From: DATFRX01 sp035630615
Lineage (GTDB): Bacteria; Actinomycetota; Actinomycetes; Propionibacteriales; Nocardioidaceae
DNA length: 19,333 bases
NCBI GenBank assembly: GCA_035630615.1
Contig: DASQKI010000042.1
Span: 1 to 19,333, forward strand
Reading direction: 5' to 3'
Each line of letters begins with the position of its first letter. The stretch's first letter is position 1. Shown one piece after another: positions 6,164-12,007 of this stretch. A model generated the notes under the pieces. The model ran no database searches and was not told where the DNA came from. It was given only the letters and a program-made list of their open reading frames with translations. Made by a program: the position numbers and the translations under genes.

Positions 6164-6302
6164 CTTGACCCCCAGATCGGAGGAGTATGCACGACCTGCG
6201 AAACAGCAACCAGAGAGCCAGAAAACCGTCTCCCCCTCCCCCATATTTCGCACCACTCGCCCGTTTCTGGTCCCAACCTGTCCCCACTGGTCCCCAAGCT
6301 GG
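6164..6302 (+). repeat. att-type repeat, copy B
   Basis: CTTGACCCCCAG (6164-6175) equals the reverse complement of the canonical tRNA-Pro(GGG) anticodon loop plus its 3' stem strand. What follows repeats copy A at 937-1075 in order and orientation: ACCTGCGAAACAGC, AGAAAACCG, ATATTTCGCACCACTCGCCC and then spaced CTGTCCCC/TGGTCCCC motifs. To the left there is no tRNA half; instead GTCAAG (6142-6147) and CTTGAC (6164-6169) form an inverted repeat around the core. This looks like a second or tandem integration junction. The 254 bases between the arsR start and the next gene hold nothing else I can identify. Confidence 0.55.
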
Positions 6303-6337
6303 CGACGCCCGCGGTCCGCGCGGCGGGCCGCTATGCC

Positions 6338-6756
6338 CTAGATGGTCAGCAGACGGTCGAAGAAGTCGCGGTAGCGCCGCAGGGCCAACCGCAGCTCCTC
6401 GGTATCGGGCTCAGCATCGCTCCACTGCCCCTCAAGGTGTCGGCGCTGTTCCTCGAAGGTGGCGTAGAGCTCCTCCAGCACGTCACCGACGATGCTGTCG
6501 GCGTCCTTTACCGCGCTCCGTGGGTCATCGACGAACCCCTGCTGGATCACCTCCCAACGAGACCTGAAGCCCACGGCCGCGCCATGGGAGGCCAGGTGCT
6601 CGCCGCCCCCGTCGTTTCGCCGTTACCCAAGGCCGCGTCATGGGAGGCCAGGTGCTCGCCGCCCGTCGTTTTGGCCTCACCCGAGACGGTTCCCGCCGCG
6701 ACCGGAGTGGCCTCGGTGGTCGCTTCGGTCTTCGGGGCGTTGTCAGCTGTAGTCAT
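6338..6756 (-). pseudogene. hypothetical protein, frameshifted within an 18-residue tandem repeat
   Basis: The gene begins at ATG 6756, overlapping the stop of the upstream gene (ATGA), and reads MTTADNAPKTEATTEATPVA and then GGEHLASHDAALGNGETTG. The next copy of the repeat contains two extra bases in a G-run (C5 instead of C3 on the plus strand near 6606-6610), so the frame is lost. Shifting frame restores GGEHLASHGAAVGFRSRWEV and FVDDPRSAVKDADSIVGDVL to the stop at 6338. The restored product would be about 138 residues, with a low-complexity head and a helical domain. That domain resembles the C-terminal half of the neighbour 6753-7340 (W..I...FVDxP..AV..AD.LV pattern), so the two are paralogues. 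No known function. Either a real phase-variable or inactivating slip, or a homopolymer sequencing error. Confidence 0.6.
6570..6671. repeat. direct tandem repeat of 56 bases (54 + 2)
   Basis: GGCCGCG.CATGGGAGGCCAGGTGCTCGCCGCC occurs twice, starting at 6570 and 6626. The first copy carries two additional C residues before GTCGTTT. Without them the period would be 54 bases, an in-frame 18-codon repeat; with them it is 56 and breaks the reading frame. Confidence 0.8.
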
Positions 6757-7340
6757 GTGTGCTCCCGATCGTCGCTCGATCCTCGGTCCGCCCCCGGGTC
6801 ACGCCGCTGGCTCTCGCGCAGCAGCGCGTCGACGAGTTGGCCGTAGGAGGTGACGGCCTGGCGGAGTTGCTCTGTATCGGCGACGCCGGCGGCCTGGGCC
6901 ACCGCCACTTCGTGCGCCTCGCGGTAGTGCTGAGCCACATCCGGATGGTCGACAGAGATGTCGTCCACCCGGTGCTCGAAGTCGTCGACCGGATAGCCGC
7001 TTTCGCGCATGATCTGGACCACAAGCCGGTCTGCCTGCTCGACCGACTCCGCGGGCTGGTCGACGAACCGCAGTCGGATGTCCGCCCACTCCTGGCGATA
7101 CCGTGTGGCGTCCTGTCCGGTCACCGGCGTGACCTCGAACGCGGAACGGTGTTTCTCCCGGTCCCTCAGATCCTTCTCCGCCTCCCTGCGGTCGGCGGTC
7201 CCTTCGAGGGCGCGCTCGTACTCCGGCCCGAACCTCTGCCCCAGCTGGTCCGAGCTCCTCCGTCGGTAGAGCACAGCGGCGGCCACACCGGCGGCCACCA
7301 CGACGACGATGACGATGACGACAACAATTACCGTGTCCAT
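6753..7340 (-). CDS. membrane-anchored protein of unknown function
   Basis: 195 residues from the ATG at 7340, chosen over an ATG four codons upstream because GGAGGG stands five bases before it. Residues 1-25 (MDTVIVVVIVIVVVVAAGVA and on) are one hydrophobic helix followed by YRRRSS, a single N-terminal anchor with the rest cytoplasmic by the positive-inside rule. Residues about 35-65 are charged (EYERALEGTADRREAEKDLR). Residues about 80-185 form a helical domain, RYRQEWADIRLRFVDQPAES ... TEQLRQAVTSYGQLVDALLRE, shared with the downstream paralogue. I do not recognise a named family. It overlaps the next gene by 4 bases (ATGA). Confidence 0.75.
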   Translation of the reverse strand: MDTVIVVVIVIVVVVAAGVAAAVLYRRRSSDQLGQRFGPEYERALEGTADRREAEKDLRDREKHRSAFEVTPVTGQDATRYRQEWADIRLRFVDQPAESVEQADRLVVQIMRESGYPVDDFEHRVDDISVDHPDVAQHYREAHEVAVAQAAGVADTEQLRQAVTSYGQLVDALLRESQRRDPGADRGSSDDREHT

Positions 7341-7385
7341 CGAGCCCTCCATTCTCGGCCTTCGTGGTACCCACCTGCTCCCTCT

Positions 7386-7574
7386 TCAATCGGCACCCGG
7401 CATGTGGTCCTCATCGTCGTCCGAGCCAGACCCGTTCGACTCGCCGTCGGCCTGATCGAAGGCGTCCTCGAGGAAGGCCGCGAAGTCGTCCCCGACGACC
7501 TCGCCTTGATCGCGGTCTGCGTCCGGTGGCCATTCGGGATAGTGATCCCAGACCAGCCGTTGTCGCAGCGTGGC
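7386..7574 (-). other. open frame continuing in frame after a TGA stop (possible readthrough extension or separate small gene)
   Basis: Directly after the TGA that ends the 74-residue gene (7577-7575), the same frame stays open for 62 codons: ATLRQRLVWDHYPEWPPDAD, then DDFAAFLEDAFDQADGESNG and an acidic tail ending DDDEDHMPGAD. Third-codon positions are mostly G or C, like the neighbours. No ATG, GTG or TTG start is available near its beginning. It fills an otherwise empty gap inside the operon. Three readings fit: stop-codon readthrough, a gene whose start has been lost, or a gene fused to its neighbour until a recent nonsense change. Confidence 0.35.
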
Positions 7575-7799
7575 TCAACCCAGTGCCAGGACCCGCCTCA
7601 TCAGGGGAATGCTGGGAAACCGGTCGTGACGGATCTTGTCCATGAGCACCTCGACATAGATCGCACGCTCGTCCGGGCCCATCAGCTGCTCGATTAGATC
7701 CATCATCGTCGCCGATGGATACCGGTCGCCCTCCACCTTGGTCAGCAGAAGGTCCAGCAGCTCCCCGCGTACGTCGTACTGCTCAGCCGCTTGTGCCAT
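7575..7799 (-). CDS. small helical protein of unknown function
   Basis: 74 residues starting MAQAAEQYDVRGELLDLLLT, with GDRYPSATMMDLIEQLMGPD and ending HDRFPSIPLMRRVLALG. The two halves each carry a D-R-[YF]-P-S motif (GDRYPSATM and HDRFPSIPL), suggesting an internal duplication. Start ATG 7799 follows GGGAGGAG by six bases. Similar small proteins of this pattern are common in actinobacterial genomes, without a known role. It heads the minus-strand operon continuing to 6338. GGGTAC lies 35 bases upstream (7839-7834). Confidence 0.7.
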   Translation of the reverse strand: MAQAAEQYDVRGELLDLLLTKVEGDRYPSATMMDLIEQLMGPDERAIYVEVLMDKIRHDRFPSIPLMRRVLALG

Positions 7800-7996
7800 T
7801 GCTTTGCTCCTCCCGATTGCCGTTCGCATCCGCGTACCCGAATCGGCCGAGAACACACCTCGCACAGAACCGCCGAAATCGAACATCTTGGCAGATCAGA
7901 TCGACCCTGCTCTGCTCCACTGCGAGGGCATGAACCCTCGATGCCAGGGGTACTGGACGCCGTACACCCGTTATGAGGCCGATGGAGGGAGACGAC

Positions 7997-8160
7997 ATGG
8001 GGTACGGGCTGGGCGACGCGCTCTGGCAATCGGGCTCATCCTCGCCCTCGCGGTGCGGACTCGGTCGAAGCGATTGACCTCACGATGATCGGGTGGATTC
8101 TGGCGGGCGCCTGTGCGCTGGTGGCGCCCGAGACTAGCCGAGGGCAAACGGGGAAGGAGC
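7997..8160 (+). pseudogene. DUF6458-like small membrane protein, broken by two frameshifts
   Basis: ATG 7997 has a good ribosome site (GGAGGGAG, 7984-7991). Reading three frames in turn gives MGYGLG, then ALAIGLILALAVRT, then SVEAIDLTMIGWILAGACAL. Joined, this matches the usual DUF6458 layout of two transmembrane helices separated by a short VEAIDLTMIG turn. Frame changes are needed near 8014 and near 8062. DUF6458 proteins are small membrane proteins of unknown function. Two independent frame breaks make sequencing error less likely than decay. 8161-8398 contains no gene I can support. Confidence 0.55.
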
Positions 8161-8398
8161 GCGTGGACAAGCCGAATCCCAAAGACCGAGGCCATTCGGG
8201 TCGCCATCGAATGCCTGACCCTATGGATGGAGCCGGGACCCGAAGCCCGAGTTGACACGGTCCGAGGCGCCTCGACGGGAATCGAGCCCCAGCGGCCCGG
8301 TGCGTCGCCCGGTGGGCTGCCGTGATGCACGTTCGGTGACCACACCTTCACCCTGCGGCCAATCCTGAGGCCGGAATGCACGAGGAACCCGCCCGTAC

Positions 8399-8424
8399 GT
8401 TGAAACATGCGTTCGATCGGGTAC
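8399..8424 (+). promoter_or_regulatory. possible stress-sigma-factor promoter of the CcdA/EXLDI-like gene
   Basis: GTTG (8399-8402), 16 bases, GGGTAC (8419-8424), 35 bases before ATG 8459. This fits the GTTT-N15-17-GGGTA pattern of SigB/SigF-type factors in actinobacteria, with one mismatch in each box. The same GGGTAC box is found upstream of three neighbouring genes (7839-7834 minus, 7372-7367 minus, 7948-7953 plus). Confidence 0.35.
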
Positions 8425-8458
8425 GCCCAGATGTAGCCCACAAGAGGAGTCGGTCAGG

Positions 8459-8887
8459 ATGCCCTCGTTCAATGTCGACCTGCCCGACGACTTGGCCGAG
8501 CAGGTCAGGGCGCGGGAACTCTCGGTCTCGGCCATCTGCGCACGCGCACTGAGGGATGAGATTTCGCATTTGCAGACGATCGAGCAAGCCGTGGGGATCA
8601 TCGTTCAGGTCGGCGAGCCCGCTTTGGACATCGGCTTCAGCGGACGCTGGCTCGTCGAGCCCGACAGGGACAAAACCCGAGCTGGCCCGGATGAGGGTGC
8701 CTACTGGGGCGTGGCGCTGACCAAGCGAGCCCGAATCGCGGTCTACCGAGCGCACGTGAACAAGCCAGCGTCGCTCTCCGACTACGACACCCTCGACAAC
8801 GCGACCGCCGATGAAGTCCCAGAGGAAATCATCGCCTTTGCGAAGGCTGCACTCGGTGAAGCACACGTTATTTGGCGTGACATCTGA
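8459..8887 (+). CDS. CcdA-like N-terminus joined to an EXLDI-like domain
   Basis: 142 residues. Residues 1-40, MPSFNVDLPDDLAEQVRARE and SVSAICARALRDEI, follow the ribbon-helix-helix/CcdA antitoxin-type pattern (DLPDDLAEQVRA..LSVSAIC..AL). Residues about 55-140 (EPALDIGFSGRWLVEP, YWGVALTKRARIAVYRAHVN, DYDTLDN, EIIAFAKAALGE) resemble the beta-rich body of actinobacterial EXLDI proteins. The ribosome site GAGGAG at 8444-8449 lies nine bases before the ATG. No toxin gene is adjacent, so toxin-antitoxin function is not claimed. It may bind DNA and sense a stress signal through the C-terminal part (inference). Confidence 0.6.
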   Translation: MPSFNVDLPDDLAEQVRARELSVSAICARALRDEISHLQTIEQAVGIIVQVGEPALDIGFSGRWLVEPDRDKTRAGPDEGAYWGVALTKRARIAVYRAHVNKPASLSDYDTLDNATADEVPEEIIAFAKAALGEAHVIWRDI

Positions 8888-8909
8888 ACCCCATCGACCC
8901 ACGGCGGGC

Positions 8910-8925
8910 CTCGGAGTGATCCGAG
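8910..8925 (+). terminator. small stem-loop after the CcdA/EXLDI-like gene
   Basis: CTCGGA, loop GTGA, TCCGAG: a perfect 6-bp hairpin 23 bases after the stop codon, in GC-rich surroundings and without a T-run. Confidence 0.35.
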
Positions 8926-9326
8926 CGGGGCCGGGTCGCCGAGGACGGGGTCACCTAGGGAAGACTCCGCCGGCCGCGACGCACTGGAGGCTCTACTACG
9001 CCACACCGTGAGGTAGCGATTCGTCCCAGGCGCCCGCCCGAGCCTTGCCGTGCTCGTAGCCATGGTCGGCGGGGACTCAGACCACCGGTGTCGGCTCAAC
9101 GAGCCTCAGGGCGATGCGGTCTCGAGCCCTAGCAGCACCCGAGCAGCACGAACGCTCAGGCGGCGCACGCAGCCAAGACTAAGGACTCGATGAGAGCGGG
9201 CAACGTGAGCTGCACAAGCGACCGCCGTTGGAACTGTGTGCGGGTAGAAACCAGGCTCAGCGGAGCTTGCCTCTGCCGCCCGATCAGCCCTGATTCGCGT
9301 GGTTGAGGACATGTGTCTTTACGGCT
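8926..9326. other. 400 bases without a recognisable gene
   Basis: All frames are short or lack family features. The last bases (9321-9328, ACGGCTCC) are the left flank of the IS110 insertion and match the end of an IS116-like element at 18670-18677, so a stub of that older element was here. Nothing else stands out. Confidence 0.5.
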
Positions 9327-9334
9327 CCCGTTAC

Positions 9335-9515
9335 CTTCTTCGGGCCCTCAGGTTGGGGTGCAGGCCAGCGGCTTCGGCATGACTCATGGCTCCTGCTCTT
9401 GATGATCACAGAGGTGCTGTCACCGGGGTCGCAGGACGCACGTGACCGCTTATAGGGACATGGCCCCGCGACTGGATGCCTGCTCGTAACGTGGCTGCCG
9501 GCGCTCGCGTCCGAG
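9335..9515 (+). ncRNA. bridge RNA of the IS110 element (all four guides identified)
   Basis: Target loop: stem 9372-9383 / 9419-9428 (10 pairs with a CA bulge) encloses the left target guide ATGGCTCC (9386-9393) and the right target guide ACAGAGGTG (9408-9416). The first equals the left flank ACGGCTCC except for one G-U-compatible change; the second is the exact complement of CACCTCTGT at the right junction (10809-10817). Donor loop: stem GGACGC/GCGTCC (9434-9439 / 9507-9512) encloses the left donor guide ATAGGGACA (9452-9460), identical to the right end of the element (10802-10810), and the right donor guide GTAACG (9486-9491), complementary to the left end CGTTAC (9329-9334). Order and strand sense of all four match the IS621 bridge RNA. 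The ends of the RNA are estimated. Confidence 0.75.
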
Positions 9516-9549
9516 GCTGGTCTGCTCGTGACGAGAGAGGGAAACCAGT

Positions 9550-10707
9550 TTGTCCAAGCCAAGCCTCGCCCGGGGATCAGCCGAGGTTGACTTCGCGGTG
9601 TTCTGCGGCATCGACGTCGCCCGCGAGATCCATCACGCCATCGCCCTGGACCAGTACGGGCACCGACTTGTCGACCGTCCACTACCCAACGCTGAGCCAG
9701 ACCTGGTCGCCCTGTTCCAGGACCTTGAAGCCCATGGCCGAGTACTTATCGTCGTTGACCAGCTCGCCTCGATCGGAGCGTTGGCGATCGCTGTGGCTCG
9801 TGCACGAGGGATCACAGTGGCCTATCTGCCGGGACTGGCGATGCGACGGATCGCAGATCTGTATCCCGGCGAAACCAAGACCGATGCCCGCGACGCCTAC
9901 GTCATTGCCGACGCTGCACGCACCCTGCCCCATGCCCTGCGTCGGGTCGGCCCGGACGAGCAGACCACCGTCGAACTCAGTGTTCTGGCTGGCTATGACG
10001 CCGACCTCGCGGCCGAGTCCACACGCCTGACCAACCGGCTTCATGACGCGCTCCTGCACGTTCACCCAGCCCTGGAACGCCTGCTGGGCCGGCACTTCCG
10101 GTGTCGCGGCGTCCTCGCACTACTCGCCGCCACCGGCACCCCAGATTCGATAGCCGCCCTTGGCAAGCGCAAGATCCACGCGCTGGTCGCGACCGGTTCA
10201 CCACGGATGGCTCACACTCTGCCAGCAAAAATCCTCGCCACAATCGACGAGCAGAGCGTCACGATCCCGGCCACCGACCAGTACGGCCGCGTCATCCGCG
10301 GGCTGGCTAGCCAGCTGCTGACCGTGCTGGAACAGCGCGACACGCTGCGCACCGAGCTCGAGAACCTCCTGGCCAGCCACCCGCTGGCCGAGATCCTCAC
10401 CTCCATGCCCGGCGTCGGCCCACGCACCGCGATCGAGTTGCTCCGCACCGTCGGTGACGGATCCACCTTCGCCAGCGCGGCCCACCTCGCCTCCTACGCC
10501 GGTCTGGCCCCCACCACCCGCCAATCCGGACGCACAATCAAGGGCGAGCGCCTGGCCCGCCGCGGGAACCGGGCGCTCCGAGGCGCCCTCTACCTCTCCG
10601 CGTTCGCCAGCCTCAAGCACCCGCCCAGCCGGACCTACTACGACCGCAAACGGGCCGAAGGCAAGACCCACACAGCCGCGCGACCTGCCTTGCCCGCCGA
10701 CGAGTAG
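9550..10707 (+). CDS. IS110-family transposase/recombinase, C-terminus frameshifted
   Basis: 385 residues as it stands. The N-terminal DEDD RuvC-like domain has CGIDVAREIH (D22), VVDQLAS (D70, where many relatives have E) and KTDARDA (D112, D115). The C-terminal Tnp domain has MPGVGPRTAIELL and LASYAGLAPTTRQSGRTIKG, including the catalytic serine at about 326. Near 10684 the frame slips: the expected ending CLARRRVDVIYAMIRDRQSY continues in another frame to a TGA at 10791-10793. Only about 30 C-terminal residues are changed, after both catalytic centres, so activity may be reduced rather than absent. The enzyme uses the bridge RNA encoded just upstream. ATG 9550 lacks a strong ribosome site. 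Confidence 0.88.
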   Translation: MSKPSLARGSAEVDFAVFCGIDVAREIHHAIALDQYGHRLVDRPLPNAEPDLVALFQDLEAHGRVLIVVDQLASIGALAIAVARARGITVAYLPGLAMRRIADLYPGETKTDARDAYVIADAARTLPHALRRVGPDEQTTVELSVLAGYDADLAAESTRLTNRLHDALLHVHPALERLLGRHFRCRGVLALLAATGTPDSIAALGKRKIHALVATGSPRMAHTLPAKILATIDEQSVTIPATDQYGRVIRGLASQLLTVLEQRDTLRTELENLLASHPLAEILTSMPGVGPRTAIELLRTVGDGSTFASAAHLASYAGLAPTTRQSGRTIKGERLARRGNRALRGALYLSAFASLKHPPSRTYYDRKRAEGKTHTAARPALPADE

Positions 10708-10810
10708 ACGTCATCTACGCCATGATCCGCGACCGCCAGAGCTACCAACTCGACCACCCCACCATCGAGGGAAAGGCGCTACCGGCTACTTGACGAACCT
10801 CATAGGGACA

Positions 10811-11016
10811 CCTCTGTTGTCAACTGGCGGTTTCGAGGGGTTGGTTGGCTGTGGTCTTCCGAGGTCCCGATCGGGGTTGTAGCGTCGTTGGCGCCACACC
10901 TCGCCACAGCACCCGGCGGTCCGCAAACCGAAATAGAGCCACACCAACAGCTGGTGGGCAGCCGCAAAGAGAGCATCCCGCCGAACACCTCGACCGAGTC
11001 TGGCCCGACACCGGCC
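10811..11016 (-). pseudogene. C-terminal relic of an IS116/IS110-type transposase, target of the IS110 insertion
   Basis: About 60 bases from 10811 (CCTCTGTTGTCAAC ... GTGGTCTTCCGAGGTC) are similar to 18677-18735 at the end of the other element in the window. On the minus strand a start-less frame open from 11016 ends YNPDRDLGRPQPTNPSKPPV and DNRGV. Its tail parallels RPRKTTDQQPPQPVDNKGEP at the end of the 18665-19333 element. The part further upstream (QLLVWLYFGLRTAGCCGEVW) is not recognised and may not belong to it. The outer end of the relic was displaced to 9321-9328 by the IS110 insertion. 11017-11178 shows nothing else. Confidence 0.5.
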
Positions 11017-11178
11017 CTACCGGAATCCTCTAGTAGCCGCGAACGATGATGCCCTCCGGTCGTCACGCTGGCGCAGAGTCGCATCTCCATTGTCCTCCAG
11101 AGCCTGTCCCCGTGCGCGAGTGTGTGCCACACGACCCGCGTGGCGGCCGCAATAAGGCAGCCGACGCGATGCCTGCCG

Positions 11179-11574
11179 TTATGGGCGGCGGAGGTAGTAC
11201 TCCGTGAACTCTCGGCAGCGTCCTTCGCTGTCGAACCGCATCACGAAGCAGTTCTCGTAGGTGCGAGCAACGGGACCGCCGGGCTCGTCGTGGTACCACG
11301 AGGTGCCAGTGGCTACCACGGTGTCGCCGTCAACGGCGACCGGCGAGTACTCGGCCCCGTAGGTGCCCGGCGCGTCGCGGGTAGACCCGTCGGCCACCTC
11401 CAGCTCACCGAGCCAGGATGCGACGACGGCATCCCGACCGACAATCGGCTCATCAAATGGGTGGTACCGGTAGAAGATGTCCTCGCTGAACAGCCCCGAG
11501 ACGTCGGCCCGATCGTAGGAGTTCCACGCGTCGACATACCGGTCGAGCCAGCTCTGAGCAGTCCTATGGTCCAT
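11179..11574 (-). CDS. SnoaL-like / nuclear-transport-factor-2-fold protein
   Basis: 131 residues from ATG 11574; a GTG two codons upstream at 11580 is also possible. The pattern AQSWLDRYVDAWNSYDRADV, GLFSEDIFYRYHPFDEPIVG, RDAVVASW, the GTSWYHDE strand and FVMRFDSEGRCREFTEYYLR is the SnoaL_2/NTF2 cone-shaped alpha+beta barrel. Members act as small hydrolases, isomerases or binding proteins, and the specific substrate cannot be read here. It stands alone on the minus strand. No strong ribosome site is seen. Confidence 0.75.
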   Translation of the reverse strand: MDHRTAQSWLDRYVDAWNSYDRADVSGLFSEDIFYRYHPFDEPIVGRDAVVASWLGELEVADGSTRDAPGTYGAEYSPVAVDGDTVVATGTSWYHDEPGGPVARTYENCFVMRFDSEGRCREFTEYYLRRP

Positions 11575-11655
11575 CGGCACACTTTAGGCCGCTTCTAGCT
11601 CTCTGGGAGAGCGCACAAAGAGGCCGCGAGCGCCAGCTTGGCTCTGCGCAAGTGG

Positions 11656-11680
11656 GTGCGTCACTCCGCCGCGTGCGGGA
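11656..11680 (+). repeat. dispersed intergenic repeat, copy 1 (most diverged)
   Basis: GTGCGTCACTCCGCCGCGTG, related to the copies at 15547, 16276 and 16675. All copies are in the same orientation and outside genes. Confidence 0.5.
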
Positions 11681-11860
11681 CTCGGGTGGCGTCTTAGCCT
11701 CGGAGGGTTCTGATGCCTCGCTGCGTTGGCGGCGAGCGTGGCTGGTCGAAGCACTCGCGGGCATCTGTCGCCGGGCTTGGCAGAGCAGGCGGGAGGCGAA
11801 CCCCGCATCGCCCGGTTTGGAGATGCGGGTGCCCCCCGGTTGAGGAGCCACTGCCCTTCG

Positions 11861-11898
11861 GGGTGGGGAGCGGACCTCGTGGTGTCCGCTCCCCACCC
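11861..11898. terminator. strong hairpin, probable terminator
   Basis: GGGTGGGGAGCGGAC, loop CTCGTGGT, GTCCGCTCCCCACCC: a perfect 15-bp stem, by far the strongest short-loop hairpin I see in the window. No T-run follows on either strand. It lies downstream of the minus-strand NmrA-like remnant, so it may have ended that gene's transcript, or protects against read-through from either side. Confidence 0.6.
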
Positions 11899-12007
11899 GG
11901 GTCGGTGTCAGTCGGTTTGGTCGGCTTCGTCACTGGCGCTCACGCTTGTGCGCTGGGCCTGCGTGTCGTGCCGCACCGACTCTGCTATTCGCTCCAGAGC
12001 GCGATGG

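Larger units (their letters stand above)
9329..10812 (+). mobile_element. IS110-family insertion sequence with readable boundaries
   Basis: The boundaries come from comparing the flanks with the undisturbed site at 18670-18690. The left flank ACGGCTCC (9321-9328) and the right flank CCTCTGTTGTCAAC (10811-10824) together rebuild ACGGCTCC-CCTTTGTTGTCAAC, the terminus of an IS116-like element. The shared CC (9327-9328 and 10811-10812) is the likely two-base core. The left end (9329-9549) is 221 non-coding bases carrying a bridge RNA; the transposase follows, and the right end CATAGGGACA stops at 10810. Length is about 1.48 kb. IS110 elements have no inverted repeats and move by bridge-RNA-guided recombination (established for IS621). 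Confidence 0.8.
11581..12007. other. intergenic stretch with a dispersed repeat and a long hairpin
   Basis: No supported gene. It holds one copy of the GTGCGTC..TCCGCCGC repeat (11656-11680) and the 15-bp hairpin at 11861-11898. A minus-strand frame of 61 codons (11908-12093) overlaps the end of the NmrA-like pseudogene and lacks family features. Confidence 0.5.

Noticed and set aside
9072..9079. Alternative left end of the IS110 element at GGGGACTC with core CA
   Set aside because: Only 6-base matches support it. The boundary at 9329 explains all four guides and the rebuilt target.
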